The notes under the pieces are model-generated. The model searched no databases. It was not told where the DNA came from and was given only the letters and a program-made list of their open reading frames with translations. The translations under genes and the position numbers were made by a program. A stretch of DNA of 64,000 nt from Fusobacterium gastrosuis (lineage in GTDB: Bacteria; Fusobacteriota; Fusobacteriia; Fusobacteriales; Fusobacteriaceae), in contig NZ_LT607734.1 in assembly GCF_900095285.1 (NCBI RefSeq), positions 434,001 to 498,000 on the forward strand, given 5' to 3'. Shown here piece by piece: positions 26,260 through 34,314 of this stretch. The number at the start of each line of letters is the position of its first letter. Position 1 is the stretch's first letter.

Positions 26260-28107
26260 TTATGCTTTCCCCTCTTTTATTTCAATTATTTTTTCAAGAG
26301 CCATTCCTCTTGACGCTTTTAATAATATAACTTTTTTCATCATTATTTTATCTAAACTCTCTACTATTTTTTCTTTTGTTGGATAGTGCCAAAATCTATA
26401 CTCTTCATTTTTGTCCGCCATAAAAATATCATAAGCTTTTTTCATCCTATCTCCGTATAGATAAACCAACTTTATATTTTTATCTAAAAGGTAATTCAAA
26501 ATTTCAATATGATAGTCTACTTCATTTTCACCTATTTCTAAAATATCTCCCAAAATTGCTATTTTATAGTATTTATTGTAAATAACATTTAAAGTATCTA
26601 TGGCAGCTTTCATAGATGTTGGACTTGCATTGTATGCATCATTTATATAAATATCTTCCCCTATTTTTATTTCTTGAAATCTCATTTTGCTGACTTTTAT
26701 TTTTTTCAAACCATCTTTTATTTCTTCGTCTGTCAGGTTAAAATTTTTACATAAATTTATCGCTATTGCTGCATTAACAATATTATGTTTCCCCAAGAGA
26801 CTCATAGTATACTCACTATCATCTATTTTGAACTTACTTTCATTATCAGAGAAGCTAAATTCTGTGATCTTTTTATTGTTATTTTCATTAAACCCTACTT
26901 TCAAAGCTTTATCCAATTTAGATAAAAATTCATCATCACCACACACAAAAGTATTTTCACTTTCAACATATTCTAAAATTTCAGTTTTAGCTTTAAAAAT
27001 GTTCTCTCTTGACCCTAAATATTCCAAGTGTGATTCACCAATATTAGTTATAATTGCATAATCCGGCTTAGATATCTCTCCTAATTTTTTTATTTCTCCA
27101 AAACTACTCATACCCATCTCTAAAACTGCCACTTGATTCCCATCAGTCAAATTCAATATTGTAAATGGTAAACCAATATGATTATTATAATTTCCTTCAG
27201 TTTTTAAAGTTGAATATTTTTGAGAAAGTAAAGAGTGAACTATATCTTTTGTTGTTGTTTTCCCGTTGCTACCCGTTATTCCTATAACCTTCAATCCTAG
27301 TTTTTCTCTATATTTTTTTGCCAGACTTTGCATAGTGGCCACTGTATCTTCCACCTTTACAACTCTGTCATCTTCAACATCAGTATCGTCAGCAACAATA
27401 AGAGAGGCTCCATTTTCCATAGCCTCTCTTACAAATTTATTTCCATTATTTATTGCAAAAAAAAGAGAATTTTTTGTAATCTTCCTACTGTCCATAACAA
27501 CATTTTCTATCACAACATCTCTGTCAAACTCATTTTTTATCAATTCTGATAATTTTGTTCTACTCAAAATTTCAGCAAACTCCCCTAAATCTTCACAAAT
27601 CAGAGTTTGATTTTTATCAATTTTAACTATTTCTTTCTCTCCATACCCTGTTTTTACTAAAACAGTTTTTAAGCCTGATTTTAAACCTGCTTGAATATCA
27701 GAATTTTTATCTCCTATCATATAAGATTTACTTCTGTCAATATTATATTTTTTTATAGCTTCTTCTATCAAAGCGTTATTTGGTTTTCTACAATTACATT
27801 CTTTTTTATACTCACCTATACCATGTGTCGGATGATGTGGACAAAAATAAAATTCATCTATTTCTGCCATATTCTTTTTTAAAATATCATTCATATTTTT
27901 ATTAAATCTATGTAAATCATCTTCTGAAAAATACTTTCTTGCTATTCCAGATTGATTAGTAATAACTATTAGTATGTATCCTAACTCTTTAAATTTTTTC
28001 AGTGCTTCAATTGAATTCTTTTCAAATTCCAAATCATCTTCCTTATAAATATAGTCTTTTTCTACATTTATAGTTCCATCTCTGTCTAAAAAAATTGCTT
28101 TTTTCAT
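26260..28107 (-). CDS. GmhB-MurF fusion: heptose bisphosphate phosphatase domain plus MurF ligase
   Basis: The first gene of the cell wall cluster encodes two enzymes in one 615-residue chain. Residues 1-170 form a HAD phosphatase of the GmhB/HisB type: 'FLDRDGTIN' with Asp8 and Asp10, 'VITNQSGIAR', a zinc loop with Cys89, His91, Cys104 and Cys106 followed by RKP, and 'MIGDKNSDIQAG'. This is typical for the 7-phosphatase of ADP-heptose (LPS core) synthesis. From about residue 183 it is MurF, adding D-Ala-D-Ala: 'VVMDSRKITKNSLFFAI', ATP loop 'GITGSNGKTTTKD' (277-289), 'NIGESHLEYLGS', 'YNASPTSM'. All key residues of both halves appear intact. I infer that both activities are present; no other gmhB or murF is in the window. 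Confidence 0.92.
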   Translation of the reverse strand: MKKAIFLDRDGTINVEKDYIYKEDDLEFEKNSIEALKKFKELGYILIVITNQSGIARKYFSEDDLHRFNKNMNDILKKNMAEIDEFYFCPHHPTHGIGEYKKECNCRKPNNALIEEAIKKYNIDRSKSYMIGDKNSDIQAGLKSGLKTVLVKTGYGEKEIVKIDKNQTLICEDLGEFAEILSRTKLSELIKNEFDRDVVIENVVMDSRKITKNSLFFAINNGNKFVREAMENGASLIVADDTDVEDDRVVKVEDTVATMQSLAKKYREKLGLKVIGITGSNGKTTTKDIVHSLLSQKYSTLKTEGNYNNHIGLPFTILNLTDGNQVAVLEMGMSSFGEIKKLGEISKPDYAIITNIGESHLEYLGSRENIFKAKTEILEYVESENTFVCGDDEFLSKLDKALKVGFNENNNKKITEFSFSDNESKFKIDDSEYTMSLLGKHNIVNAAIAINLCKNFNLTDEEIKDGLKKIKVSKMRFQEIKIGEDIYINDAYNASPTSMKAAIDTLNVIYNKYYKIAILGDILEIGENEVDYHIEILNYLLDKNIKLVYLYGDRMKKAYDIFMADKNEEYRFWHYPTKEKIVESLDKIMMKKVILLKASRGMALEKIIEIKEGKA

Positions 28108-28138
28108 ATTCGCCTCTTAAATTTTTACATGATATTAC

Positions 28139-28144
28139 ATTATA
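28139..28144 (-). promoter_or_regulatory. -10 element of the cell wall cluster promoter
   Basis: Perfect TATAAT with an extended TGA, 32 bases before the gmhB-murF start. The -35 (TGTTAA at 16 bases) is poor. It is the best candidate for driving the 11.5-kb cluster. Confidence 0.5.
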
Positions 28145-28305
28145 TCACAATTTAAAAAATTAACATTAATTTTTTTAATATTTTTATACTATTTTCAACA
28201 TTTTTTACACCTTATATTTATATAAGAATATTATGTTATAAAATCATATATTTTTTTCATTTAACTTATTTAAAGTATAAATTTAAAAATATTTTTAAAA
28301 GAGTT

Positions 28306-28311
28306 TATAAT
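28306..28311 (+). promoter_or_regulatory. -10 element of the glpQ promoter
   Basis: TATAAT 44 bases before the glpQ start. The -35 region is only A/T-rich, so the call is tentative. Confidence 0.4.
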
Positions 28312-28354
28312 CTAAATATATTTTTTATCACTTTTATTTTATTAGGAGGTTATT

Positions 28355-29413
28355 ATGAGTATAAAAAAATCTTTAATTTTGTTAGGACTTTTATCTAGTG
28401 CTAGCCTTTTTGCACAAAGTGAAAAATTAATAATTGCACACCGTGGAGCATCTGGATACCTTCCTGAACACACTTTAGAATCTAAAGCATTAGCTTTCGG
28501 GCAAAAAGCTGACTATTTAGAACAAGACTTAGCTATGACTAAAGATGATCGTCTAGTTGTTATTCATGATCATTTTCTAGATCAACTAACTGATGTTGCT
28601 AAAAAATTCCCTGACAGAAAAAGAGCAGACGGTCGTTATTATGTAATTGACTTTACTTTAGAAGAAATTCAAAGTCTTGAAATGACAGAAAATTTCACAG
28701 TTAAAGATGGAAAAGAAGAATTAGTTTATCCAAATCGTTTCCCATTATGGAAATCACATTTCCGTATCCACACTTTTGAAGAAGAAATTGAATTTATCCA
28801 AGGTCTAGAAAAAACTACTGGAACTAAAATTGGAATATATCCTGAAATTAAAGCTCCTTGGTTACATCATCAAAATGGAAAAGATATAGCTAAAGCTACT
28901 TTAGAAGTTTTAAAAAAATATGGATACACTTCAAAGAATGATCCTGTATATCTACAAACTTTTGATTTTAATGAATTAGTTAGAATAAAAACTGAACTTA
29001 TGCCTAAAATGGGAATGGATTTAAAATTAGTTCAACTTGTAGCTTACACAGATTGGCATGAAACTGAAGAAAAAGATAAAGATGGAAATTGGATAAATTA
29101 TAATTATGATTGGATGTTCAAAGAAGGAGCAATGAAAGAAATTGCTAAATATGCCGATGGGGTTGGACCTGGTTGGTATATGCTTGTAGATGATGAAAAT
29201 TCTAAACCAGGAAATATCGTTTATAGACCTATGGTTCAAGATGTTGCAACAACTAAAATGGAACTTCATCCTTACACTGTAAGAAAAGATGCTCTTCCTC
29301 CATTCTTTGCAAATGTTGATGAAATGTTTGATGCCCTACTAAATAAAGCAGGTGCAACTGGTGTATTTACAGATTTCCCTGATTTAGGAGTTAAATTTTT
29401 AGAAAAAAAATAA
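28355..29413 (+). CDS. glpQ: Periplasmic glycerophosphodiester phosphodiesterase GlpQ
   Basis: Hydrolyses glycerophosphodiesters (deacylated phospholipids) to glycerol-3-phosphate and an alcohol. The 352-residue precursor has a signal peptide (MSIKKSLILLGLLSSASLFA, cleavage near 20-22, no lipobox cysteine, so soluble periplasmic). The catalytic GDPD barrel follows with 'IAHRGASGYLPEHTLE' (His29, Arg30), 'LEQDLAMTKD' (Glu56, Asp58) and 'VVIHDHFLDQLTDV' (His71). Length and the long loop before 'FPLWKSHFRIHTFEEE' match the GlpQ/protein D subgroup. Single gene divergent from the cell wall cluster; no glpT beside it. Confidence 0.93.
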   Translation: MSIKKSLILLGLLSSASLFAQSEKLIIAHRGASGYLPEHTLESKALAFGQKADYLEQDLAMTKDDRLVVIHDHFLDQLTDVAKKFPDRKRADGRYYVIDFTLEEIQSLEMTENFTVKDGKEELVYPNRFPLWKSHFRIHTFEEEIEFIQGLEKTTGTKIGIYPEIKAPWLHHQNGKDIAKATLEVLKKYGYTSKNDPVYLQTFDFNELVRIKTELMPKMGMDLKLVQLVAYTDWHETEEKDKDGNWINYNYDWMFKEGAMKEIAKYADGVGPGWYMLVDDENSKPGNIVYRPMVQDVATTKMELHPYTVRKDALPPFFANVDEMFDALLNKAGATGVFTDFPDLGVKFLEKK

Positions 29414-29443
29414 AAGGAAAAATTTTATTTAATAGAAACCTTA

Positions 29444-29505
29444 TATTTACTAAAGAGAATAGTTTCTAGCATATAATCTATATAAATTATTCTCTCCAGT
29501 AAATA
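29444..29505. repeat. Long imperfect inverted repeat downstream of glpQ
   Basis: Arms of 17 bases (29444-29460 and 29489-29505) match at 15 positions: TATTTACT, a 2-base mismatch, then AGAGAAT, separated by 28 A/T-rich bases. No T-run follows, so it is not a standard terminator. It could be an mRNA 3'-end structure or a remnant of a small repeat element. Confidence 0.4.
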
Positions 29506-29530
29506 ATAATTTTAAAATGTCTTTATCATT

Positions 29531-29560
29531 AATACACCAACAAATATGTTGGTGTATTTT
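29531..29560. terminator. Bidirectional terminator between glpQ and the NAD(P)H-binding gene
   Basis: Stem AATACACCAA / TTGGTGTATT of ten pairs with an 8-nt loop, then TTTTTT on the plus strand. It lies between convergent genes. Confidence 0.8.
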
Positions 29561-30190
29561 TTACTTCCATAAAACTGATATTCTTTTTCCTATATTATTT
29601 CCTTTTTCTATTTCATCTACCATTGCTATTGCATAATCTGCATAACTTATTTTACTTTCTCCTTTTTCATTAGTTGTAAATACTTCTCCAGCTAATAAAT
29701 ACCTCCCTTTTCTTTCAGCTTCATAGTTAAAATCAGCTGCAGGGCTTATATATGTCCAATTTTTATTTTCATTTTTTCTTATTTCAGCTAAAGCTTTTTG
29801 TGCAGCTGAAGCTACTGGTTTATATTCTTCAGGAAATTCAGGTGTGTCTATTAATTGTGTTGTTAAACTTTCATCTAAATATAAACTTCCTGCTCCTCCA
29901 ATAATTAATATTCTTGTATTTGTTCCTTTTAAAATATCTAATAAATGTATTGATGTTGTTGTATATAAAGGTAATGTTTCTGCTGTCCATGCTCCAAATG
30001 CAGATACAACCGCATCAAATCCTTGTAAATCTTCTTTTGTTAAATCTAACAAATCTTTTATTATTACATTTTTAGCAACTGTTTTATTTGCCCCTCTCAC
30101 AACTGCTGTTACATCAAATCCTCTTTCTACTGCCTCTTTTACTATTAAACTCCCCGCTTTCCCATTTGCTGCTAATACTGCTATTTTCAT
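29561..30190 (-). CDS. NAD(P)H-binding oxidoreductase of the atypical SDR family
   Basis: Cytosolic Rossmann-fold protein of 209 residues with the N-terminal nucleotide motif 'KIAVLAANGKAGSLIVKEAV' (GxxGxxG-like, with A-N-G-K-A-G) and 'VVSAFGAW', 'ILIIGGAGSLY' and 'NWTYISPAADF'. These match the biliverdin-reductase-B/YwnB-like group, whose members are often redox or stress reductases. The substrate is unknown. It is divergent from an HxlR regulator, which probably controls it, as is common for such quinone or aldehyde-responsive pairs. Confidence 0.8.
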   Translation of the reverse strand: MKIAVLAANGKAGSLIVKEAVERGFDVTAVVRGANKTVAKNVIIKDLLDLTKEDLQGFDAVVSAFGAWTAETLPLYTTTSIHLLDILKGTNTRILIIGGAGSLYLDESLTTQLIDTPEFPEEYKPVASAAQKALAEIRKNENKNWTYISPAADFNYEAERKGRYLLAGEVFTTNEKGESKISYADYAIAMVDEIEKGNNIGKRISVLWK

Positions 30191-30278
30191 TTTTACTCTC
30201 CTTCAACTTTTTTATTTTTTGTTTGACAGTATACTACTATATTAAGTTTCTTTTGTGAAGAAAGCACTTTTTTGTTTT

Positions 30279-30299
30279 TTAGTTTCTAAAAGGTAACTT
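30279..30299. promoter_or_regulatory. Candidate HxlR operator, copy 1
   Basis: TTAGTTTCTAAAAGGTAACT plus one T. It matches the reverse complement of the segment at 30370-30390 at 18 of 21 positions. A weaker third version begins near 30242 (TTAAGTTTCTTTTG). It lies upstream of the minus-strand NAD(P)H-binding gene. Confidence 0.45.
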
Positions 30300-30338
30300 T
30301 TATGAAAAAATATTATCTTAACCTTATTAAAAAATTTC

Positions 30339-30366
30339 TTTACTTTTTCTATAAAAACAGTAAAAT
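30339..30366 (+). promoter_or_regulatory. Candidate promoter of the HxlR regulator
   Basis: TTTACT (30339-30344), 16 bases, TAAAAT (30361-30366). The second operator candidate lies directly after the -10, which would suit autorepression. Confidence 0.4.
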
Positions 30367-30369
30367 ATT

Positions 30370-30390
30370 AAAGTATCTTATAGAAACTAA
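30370..30390. promoter_or_regulatory. Candidate HxlR operator, copy 2
   Basis: Inverted copy of the 30279-30299 motif (AAAGTATCTTATAGAAACTA plus one A), about 90 bases away and just downstream of the likely regulator promoter. Paired inverted sites fit a dimeric winged-helix regulator acting on both divergent genes. Confidence 0.45.
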
Positions 30391-30424
30391 AATTATTTTT
30401 TAAACTAATATATGGAGGTAAAAA

Positions 30425-30748
30425 ATGAATAAAAAAGATTTTCCTGCCTGTCCAGTAGAATTAACACTTATGCTTATTTCAAATAAATGGAAAATTTTAA
30501 TAATAAGAGATTTACTTGAGGGTACAAAAAGATTTAGTGATTTAAAAAAATCTGTAACAAATATTTCTCAAAAGGTTTTAACTTCAAATTTAAGAGAAAT
30601 GGAGGAAAATGGCTTACTTACAAGAAAAATTTATCCTGAAATTCCTCCACGGGTTGAATACACCCTAACAGATGTCGGATACAGTCTTGAACCTCTTTTA
30701 AATTCCATGGATAAGTGGGGAACTTGGTATAGAAATACCATAATTTAA
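30425..30748 (+). CDS. HxlR-family winged-helix transcriptional regulator
   Basis: Small 107-residue MarR-like DNA-binding protein. It shows the HxlR signature: an N-terminal 'CPVELTLMLISNKWKILIIRD' region (Cys9 is the conserved, often redox-active cysteine), 'RFSDLKKSVTNISQKVLTSN' for the recognition helix, the wing 'RKIYPEIPPRVEYTLTDVG' and a C-terminal dimer helix. Related regulators sense aldehydes, quinones or diamide through that cysteine. It probably controls the divergent NAD(P)H-binding gene and itself. Confidence 0.9.
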   Translation: MNKKDFPACPVELTLMLISNKWKILIIRDLLEGTKRFSDLKKSVTNISQKVLTSNLREMEENGLLTRKIYPEIPPRVEYTLTDVGYSLEPLLNSMDKWGTWYRNTII

Positions 30749-30751
30749 AAG

Positions 30752-30816
30752 AAAAAAGTAGAATCTTTTTATTAAGTGACAAAATGTGTCATTTATAAAA
30801 ATGAATTCTACTTTTT
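30752..30816. terminator. Long hairpin, bidirectional terminator between hxlR and htpG
   Basis: Two arms of about 28 bases pair almost perfectly: AAAAAGTAGAAT at the base, a central TTTTTAT / ATAAAAA part with two or three bulges, and TGACA / TGTCA at the tip, around a 5-nt loop. Both ends continue into T-rich runs on the transcribed strand. It is unusually long for a simple terminator in this window. Confidence 0.7.
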
Positions 30817-30878
30817 ATTTTTTATATCTGCTTAAATTTTTACTTAAATTCTGATAACTCTTTAAAAATTTTAATTTT

Positions 30879-32699
30879 TTATTTTATCAAACTATTTAGA
30901 TTTTTTATAAATTGTACAGGATTATCTATTGGAAAACCTTCTAATATTAGAGCTTGGTTATATAATATATCCACTATTTTTGTAAAATCTTCAGAGTCTT
31001 CTGCCGATTTTAATTTTTCAAATAAACTATGTTCAGGATTCAACGCTAATACTTTTATAGCTCTATTCATTTCTGCTCCCGGCATATCAGCTAAAACCTT
31101 TTCCATTTCTAAGCTTATCGGCCCCTTCGCTAAAAGTGATGAAGCACTATTTCCTATGTTGTTATTAAGCTCAACTTCAGAAACTTTATCTTTCAATGAA
31201 TCTTTAATTTTTTCTAATAACGATTTACTTTCTTCAGCAATTTTTTTAATTTTTTCTTCTTTTTCTTTATCTTCTTCCAATTTAAAATCTGTACTATTGA
31301 TAGATTTGAATTCTTTTCCATCATAATTCATCATTGCTGTAAGAGTAAATTCATCAATTTTATCAGTTAAAATTAAAACTTCTTTGCCTTGTTCTTTCAA
31401 TTTTTCCATTTTAGGCAGGGCTTTTACCATATCAATATTTTCACCTGAAACAAATAAAATTTCTTTGTTTTCTCCCATTCTTTCAACATATTCTTTCAAT
31501 GTTACATATTTATCTTCATAAGAAGACATAAATATCAATAAATTTTGAAGTTTATCTTTATTCATTCCAAACATATCTTGAACGCCAGCTTTTATATTTC
31601 TTCCAAACTCCTTCCAAAATTCAATATACTTCTCTCTATCATTTTTCAATAGTTTTTCAAGCTCTGATATAATTTTCTTCTCCAAATTTTTTGAAATAGC
31701 TTGAAGTTCTGAATTTTGTTGTAGAATTTCTCTAGAAATATTTAATGATAATCCATCACAATCTACTAATCCCGAAATAAAGCTGAAATATTCTGGAATC
31801 AATTCTTCGCATTTTTCCATTATAAACACATTTTTAGTATATAGTTGTAAGCCTCTTTTAAAAGATTTTGTATAAAAATCAAATGGAAGCTTTTTAGGAA
31901 TGAATAACAATGAGTTATACTCTATATTTCCTTGAACTTTTAAATTTATATGTAATAATGGATCATTCCAATCATGAAAAGTAGCTTTATAAAACTCATT
32001 ATAGTCTTCATCTTTCAATTCAGATTTATCTTTTTTCCAAATAGGTTTAGTAGAGTTTATTACCTCATCTTTAAAATAAATTTCATATCTTATATAATTT
32101 GAATATTTTTTTACTAAATCTTTTATTTTCCACTCTTCTAAGAATTCAGAATAATCATCTCCATCCTTTATATAAAGAATAATTGATGTTCCTCTCTTTT
32201 CTTTTTCTATCTCTTCAATTTCATATTCTCCAGTCCCATCAGAAGTCCATCTTACACCTTTTTCAGAATATGGAGATTTTGTTTCTAATACTATTTTATC
32301 TGCAACAATAAATCCTGAATAGAAACCAACACCAAATTGTCCTATTATATCAACTTCACTCTTCTTAGCTTCTTCTAATTGTTCTTTAAATAACTTTGAA
32401 CCAGATTTAGCAATAGTTCCTATATTTTCATCTACTTCATCAAAAGTCATTCCTATACCATTGTCACTTATAGTGATAGTCTTGTTATCTTTGTCTACTG
32501 TGATATCAATTTTAAAGTTTGTATCTTCTCCTAAAATATTTGTTTCAGTCAAAGACTTAAATTTTAATTTATCTATGGCATCGTTTGCATTTGAAATAAG
32601 CTCTCTTAAAAAAATTTCTTTGTTTGTGTAAATTGAATGTATCATTAAATTCAATAATTCTTTTGTTTCTGCACGAAACACTCTTGATTCTTTTTTCAT
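30879..32699 (-). CDS. htpG: Molecular chaperone HtpG (Hsp90)
   Basis: ATP-dependent dimeric cytosolic chaperone. The 606-residue protein has the GHKL ATPase domain with 'LRELISNANDAIDKLKF', 'ISDNGIGMTFDEV' and 'GQFGVGFYSGFIVADKI', the middle domain with 'FSFISGLVDCDGLSLNISRE', and a C-terminal dimerisation domain ending 'NPVQFIKNLNSL'. There is no organellar extension. It is a single-gene unit behind a perfect -35/-10 promoter, and the leader has a CIRCE-like sequence, so heat control by HrcA is possible. Confidence 0.96.
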   Translation of the reverse strand: MKKESRVFRAETKELLNLMIHSIYTNKEIFLRELISNANDAIDKLKFKSLTETNILGEDTNFKIDITVDKDNKTITISDNGIGMTFDEVDENIGTIAKSGSKLFKEQLEEAKKSEVDIIGQFGVGFYSGFIVADKIVLETKSPYSEKGVRWTSDGTGEYEIEEIEKEKRGTSIILYIKDGDDYSEFLEEWKIKDLVKKYSNYIRYEIYFKDEVINSTKPIWKKDKSELKDEDYNEFYKATFHDWNDPLLHINLKVQGNIEYNSLLFIPKKLPFDFYTKSFKRGLQLYTKNVFIMEKCEELIPEYFSFISGLVDCDGLSLNISREILQQNSELQAISKNLEKKIISELEKLLKNDREKYIEFWKEFGRNIKAGVQDMFGMNKDKLQNLLIFMSSYEDKYVTLKEYVERMGENKEILFVSGENIDMVKALPKMEKLKEQGKEVLILTDKIDEFTLTAMMNYDGKEFKSINSTDFKLEEDKEKEEKIKKIAEESKSLLEKIKDSLKDKVSEVELNNNIGNSASSLLAKGPISLEMEKVLADMPGAEMNRAIKVLALNPEHSLFEKLKSAEDSEDFTKIVDILYNQALILEGFPIDNPVQFIKNLNSLIK

Positions 32700-32715
32700 T
32701 TTTCATCTCTCCTTT

Positions 32716-32742
32716 TTAGCACTCTTTTGTATGGGTGGCTGA
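32716..32742 (-). promoter_or_regulatory. CIRCE-like element in the htpG leader
   Basis: One half matches the HrcA operator exactly (TTAGCACTC, 32716-32724). After eight bases the other half is degenerate (GGGTGGCTGA against the expected GAGTGCTAA). It lies just after the predicted transcription start. It could be a weak or decaying HrcA site; on the RNA the two parts can pair partially. Confidence 0.45.
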
Positions 32743-32753
32743 TATTTTAAATT

Positions 32754-32782
32754 ATTATATAACTACAAAATAATTTTGTCAA
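32754..32782 (-). promoter_or_regulatory. Promoter of htpG
   Basis: Exact sigma-70 consensus: -35 TTGACA (32777-32782), 17-base spacer, -10 TATAAT (32754-32759). Confidence 0.85.
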
Positions 32783-32783
32783 C

Positions 32784-32806
32784 AAAAAAGGGGAATAATT
32801 CCCCTT
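32784..32806 (-). terminator. Terminator after the M32 carboxypeptidase gene
   Basis: AAGGGGAAT / ATTCCCCTT palindrome followed on the minus strand by TTTTTTG. It overlaps the stop codon of the carboxypeptidase and is directly next to the htpG promoter. Confidence 0.8.
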
Positions 32807-34295
32807 AGTCTAAGTTATAAATTTTTGTATATTTTTCTTTTAAATAATCTATATAGTATTTCGCATTTAAGTCTTCCCCAGTAATTTCTTTTATTAATTC
32901 TGAAGTATTCTTTAGTTTACCATATTTATGTATTTTTTCTCCCAACCATTTTTTTATTTCAAAAATTTCTCCATTTTTTAAAATTTTCTCAATATCCAAA
33001 TCTTTTTTCATAGTATTTAAAATTTGAACTGAATAAGCATTTCCTATTGCATAAGACGGAAAATATCCTATAAGCCCTGCATACCAATGAATATCTTGCA
33101 TAAGTCCTTCCGAATCATTTTCCGGACTTAGACCTAAATATTCTTGCATTTTATCTCTCCATACCTTCGGTAAGTCATCTATTGACAGCTCATCAGCAAA
33201 TATCAGTTTTTCCAATTCATATCTTAACATAATATGCAAAGAATAGGTAAGCTCATCTGCTTCTGTTCTTATAAGACCTGTATCTACTCTATTTATTTCT
33301 TTATAAAATTCTGAAAATTCTATTTCTTTTAAAAAAGGATAAAATTCTTGTGCTTTTTCATAAAGTGGTGACCAAAATTCATAGCTTCTTCCAACTATAT
33401 TTTCCATAAATCTAGACTGTGATTCATGAAGACCCATGCTTCCACCTGTCCCAAGTAAAGTATCTACTAACTCATCAGCTGTTTGCTGTTCATAAATACC
33501 ATGTCCAGCTTCATGTATAGTTGAAAAAATAGTTGAAAATGGAGATTCTAAAATATTTTTTGTAGTTAGTCTTACATCATTTTTATTCAAATTTAATGTA
33601 AAAGGATGCTCACTTAGATCTAAGATGCCTCTTTCGAAATCAAAACCTACATATTCTGCAATATATTTTGCAAATTCCAATTGAATATTTTTATCCATTT
33701 TTACATCTAACTTACTTTTCTTTGATTCTTTATTTTTTTCTTGAATTTTTCTTAAAAGAGGAACAATTTCCTTTTTCAATTCATCAAAAAACTTATCCAG
33801 TTTCTCAGAATCCATTCCTTTTTCATAATCATTGAGCAATACATCATAAATTGTTTTTTCATCAGTTTTTCTATATCCAGCAAATTTTTTATTATACTCA
33901 AAAATTTTTTTTAGATTATCTTTCACAATTGAGAAATCTTTTTTAGCCTTAGCTTCTTCCCATATACCTTGATTTAATGCCGTTAACTTTGAATATTCCT
34001 CATATTCAACAGCTGGTATTTTTTTCATTTTTTCGATTTCCTCTAAAGAAAGTTCAATTTCTCTTTTCTCTATTTCTGTTAATTTATCTTTTGTTTTATT
34101 TAAGTTGTCAACTAAATTTTCAAATTCTTCTGAAGTGCATAAATTATATTCTTTCATACTTAAATCTGCATTCAATTCAGCCAATAGCTTTTGTCCTTTT
34201 TTAGGTGTTCTCGTTTCTAAATCCCAGCTCACAAGAGCAAGATTTGCAGCAATTTTATTTTTCTCTTTTATTATTTCTCTAAATCTCTCTCTCAT
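32805..34295 (-). CDS. M32 family metallocarboxypeptidase
   Basis: Cytosolic zinc carboxypeptidase of the thermostable carboxypeptidase (Taq-type) family, releasing C-terminal amino acids from peptides. The 496-residue, mainly helical protein has the zinc motif 'HEAGHGIYEQQ' near residue 260, then 'GLHESQSRFMENIVGRS' and 'RTEADELTYSLHIMLRYELE', which carry the further zinc and substrate residues, and the C-terminal 'DIHWYAGLIGYFPSYAIGN'. Length is normal (about 500). It has its own ATG and GGAGAAA site and follows dacA by 19 bases, so the two are probably co-transcribed. Confidence 0.94.
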   Translation of the reverse strand: MRERFREIIKEKNKIAANLALVSWDLETRTPKKGQKLLAELNADLSMKEYNLCTSEEFENLVDNLNKTKDKLTEIEKREIELSLEEIEKMKKIPAVEYEEYSKLTALNQGIWEEAKAKKDFSIVKDNLKKIFEYNKKFAGYRKTDEKTIYDVLLNDYEKGMDSEKLDKFFDELKKEIVPLLRKIQEKNKESKKSKLDVKMDKNIQLEFAKYIAEYVGFDFERGILDLSEHPFTLNLNKNDVRLTTKNILESPFSTIFSTIHEAGHGIYEQQTADELVDTLLGTGGSMGLHESQSRFMENIVGRSYEFWSPLYEKAQEFYPFLKEIEFSEFYKEINRVDTGLIRTEADELTYSLHIMLRYELEKLIFADELSIDDLPKVWRDKMQEYLGLSPENDSEGLMQDIHWYAGLIGYFPSYAIGNAYSVQILNTMKKDLDIEKILKNGEIFEIKKWLGEKIHKYGKLKNTSELIKEITGEDLNAKYYIDYLKEKYTKIYNLD

Positions 34296-34314
34296 AATTT
34301 CTCCTTTTTCCCAC

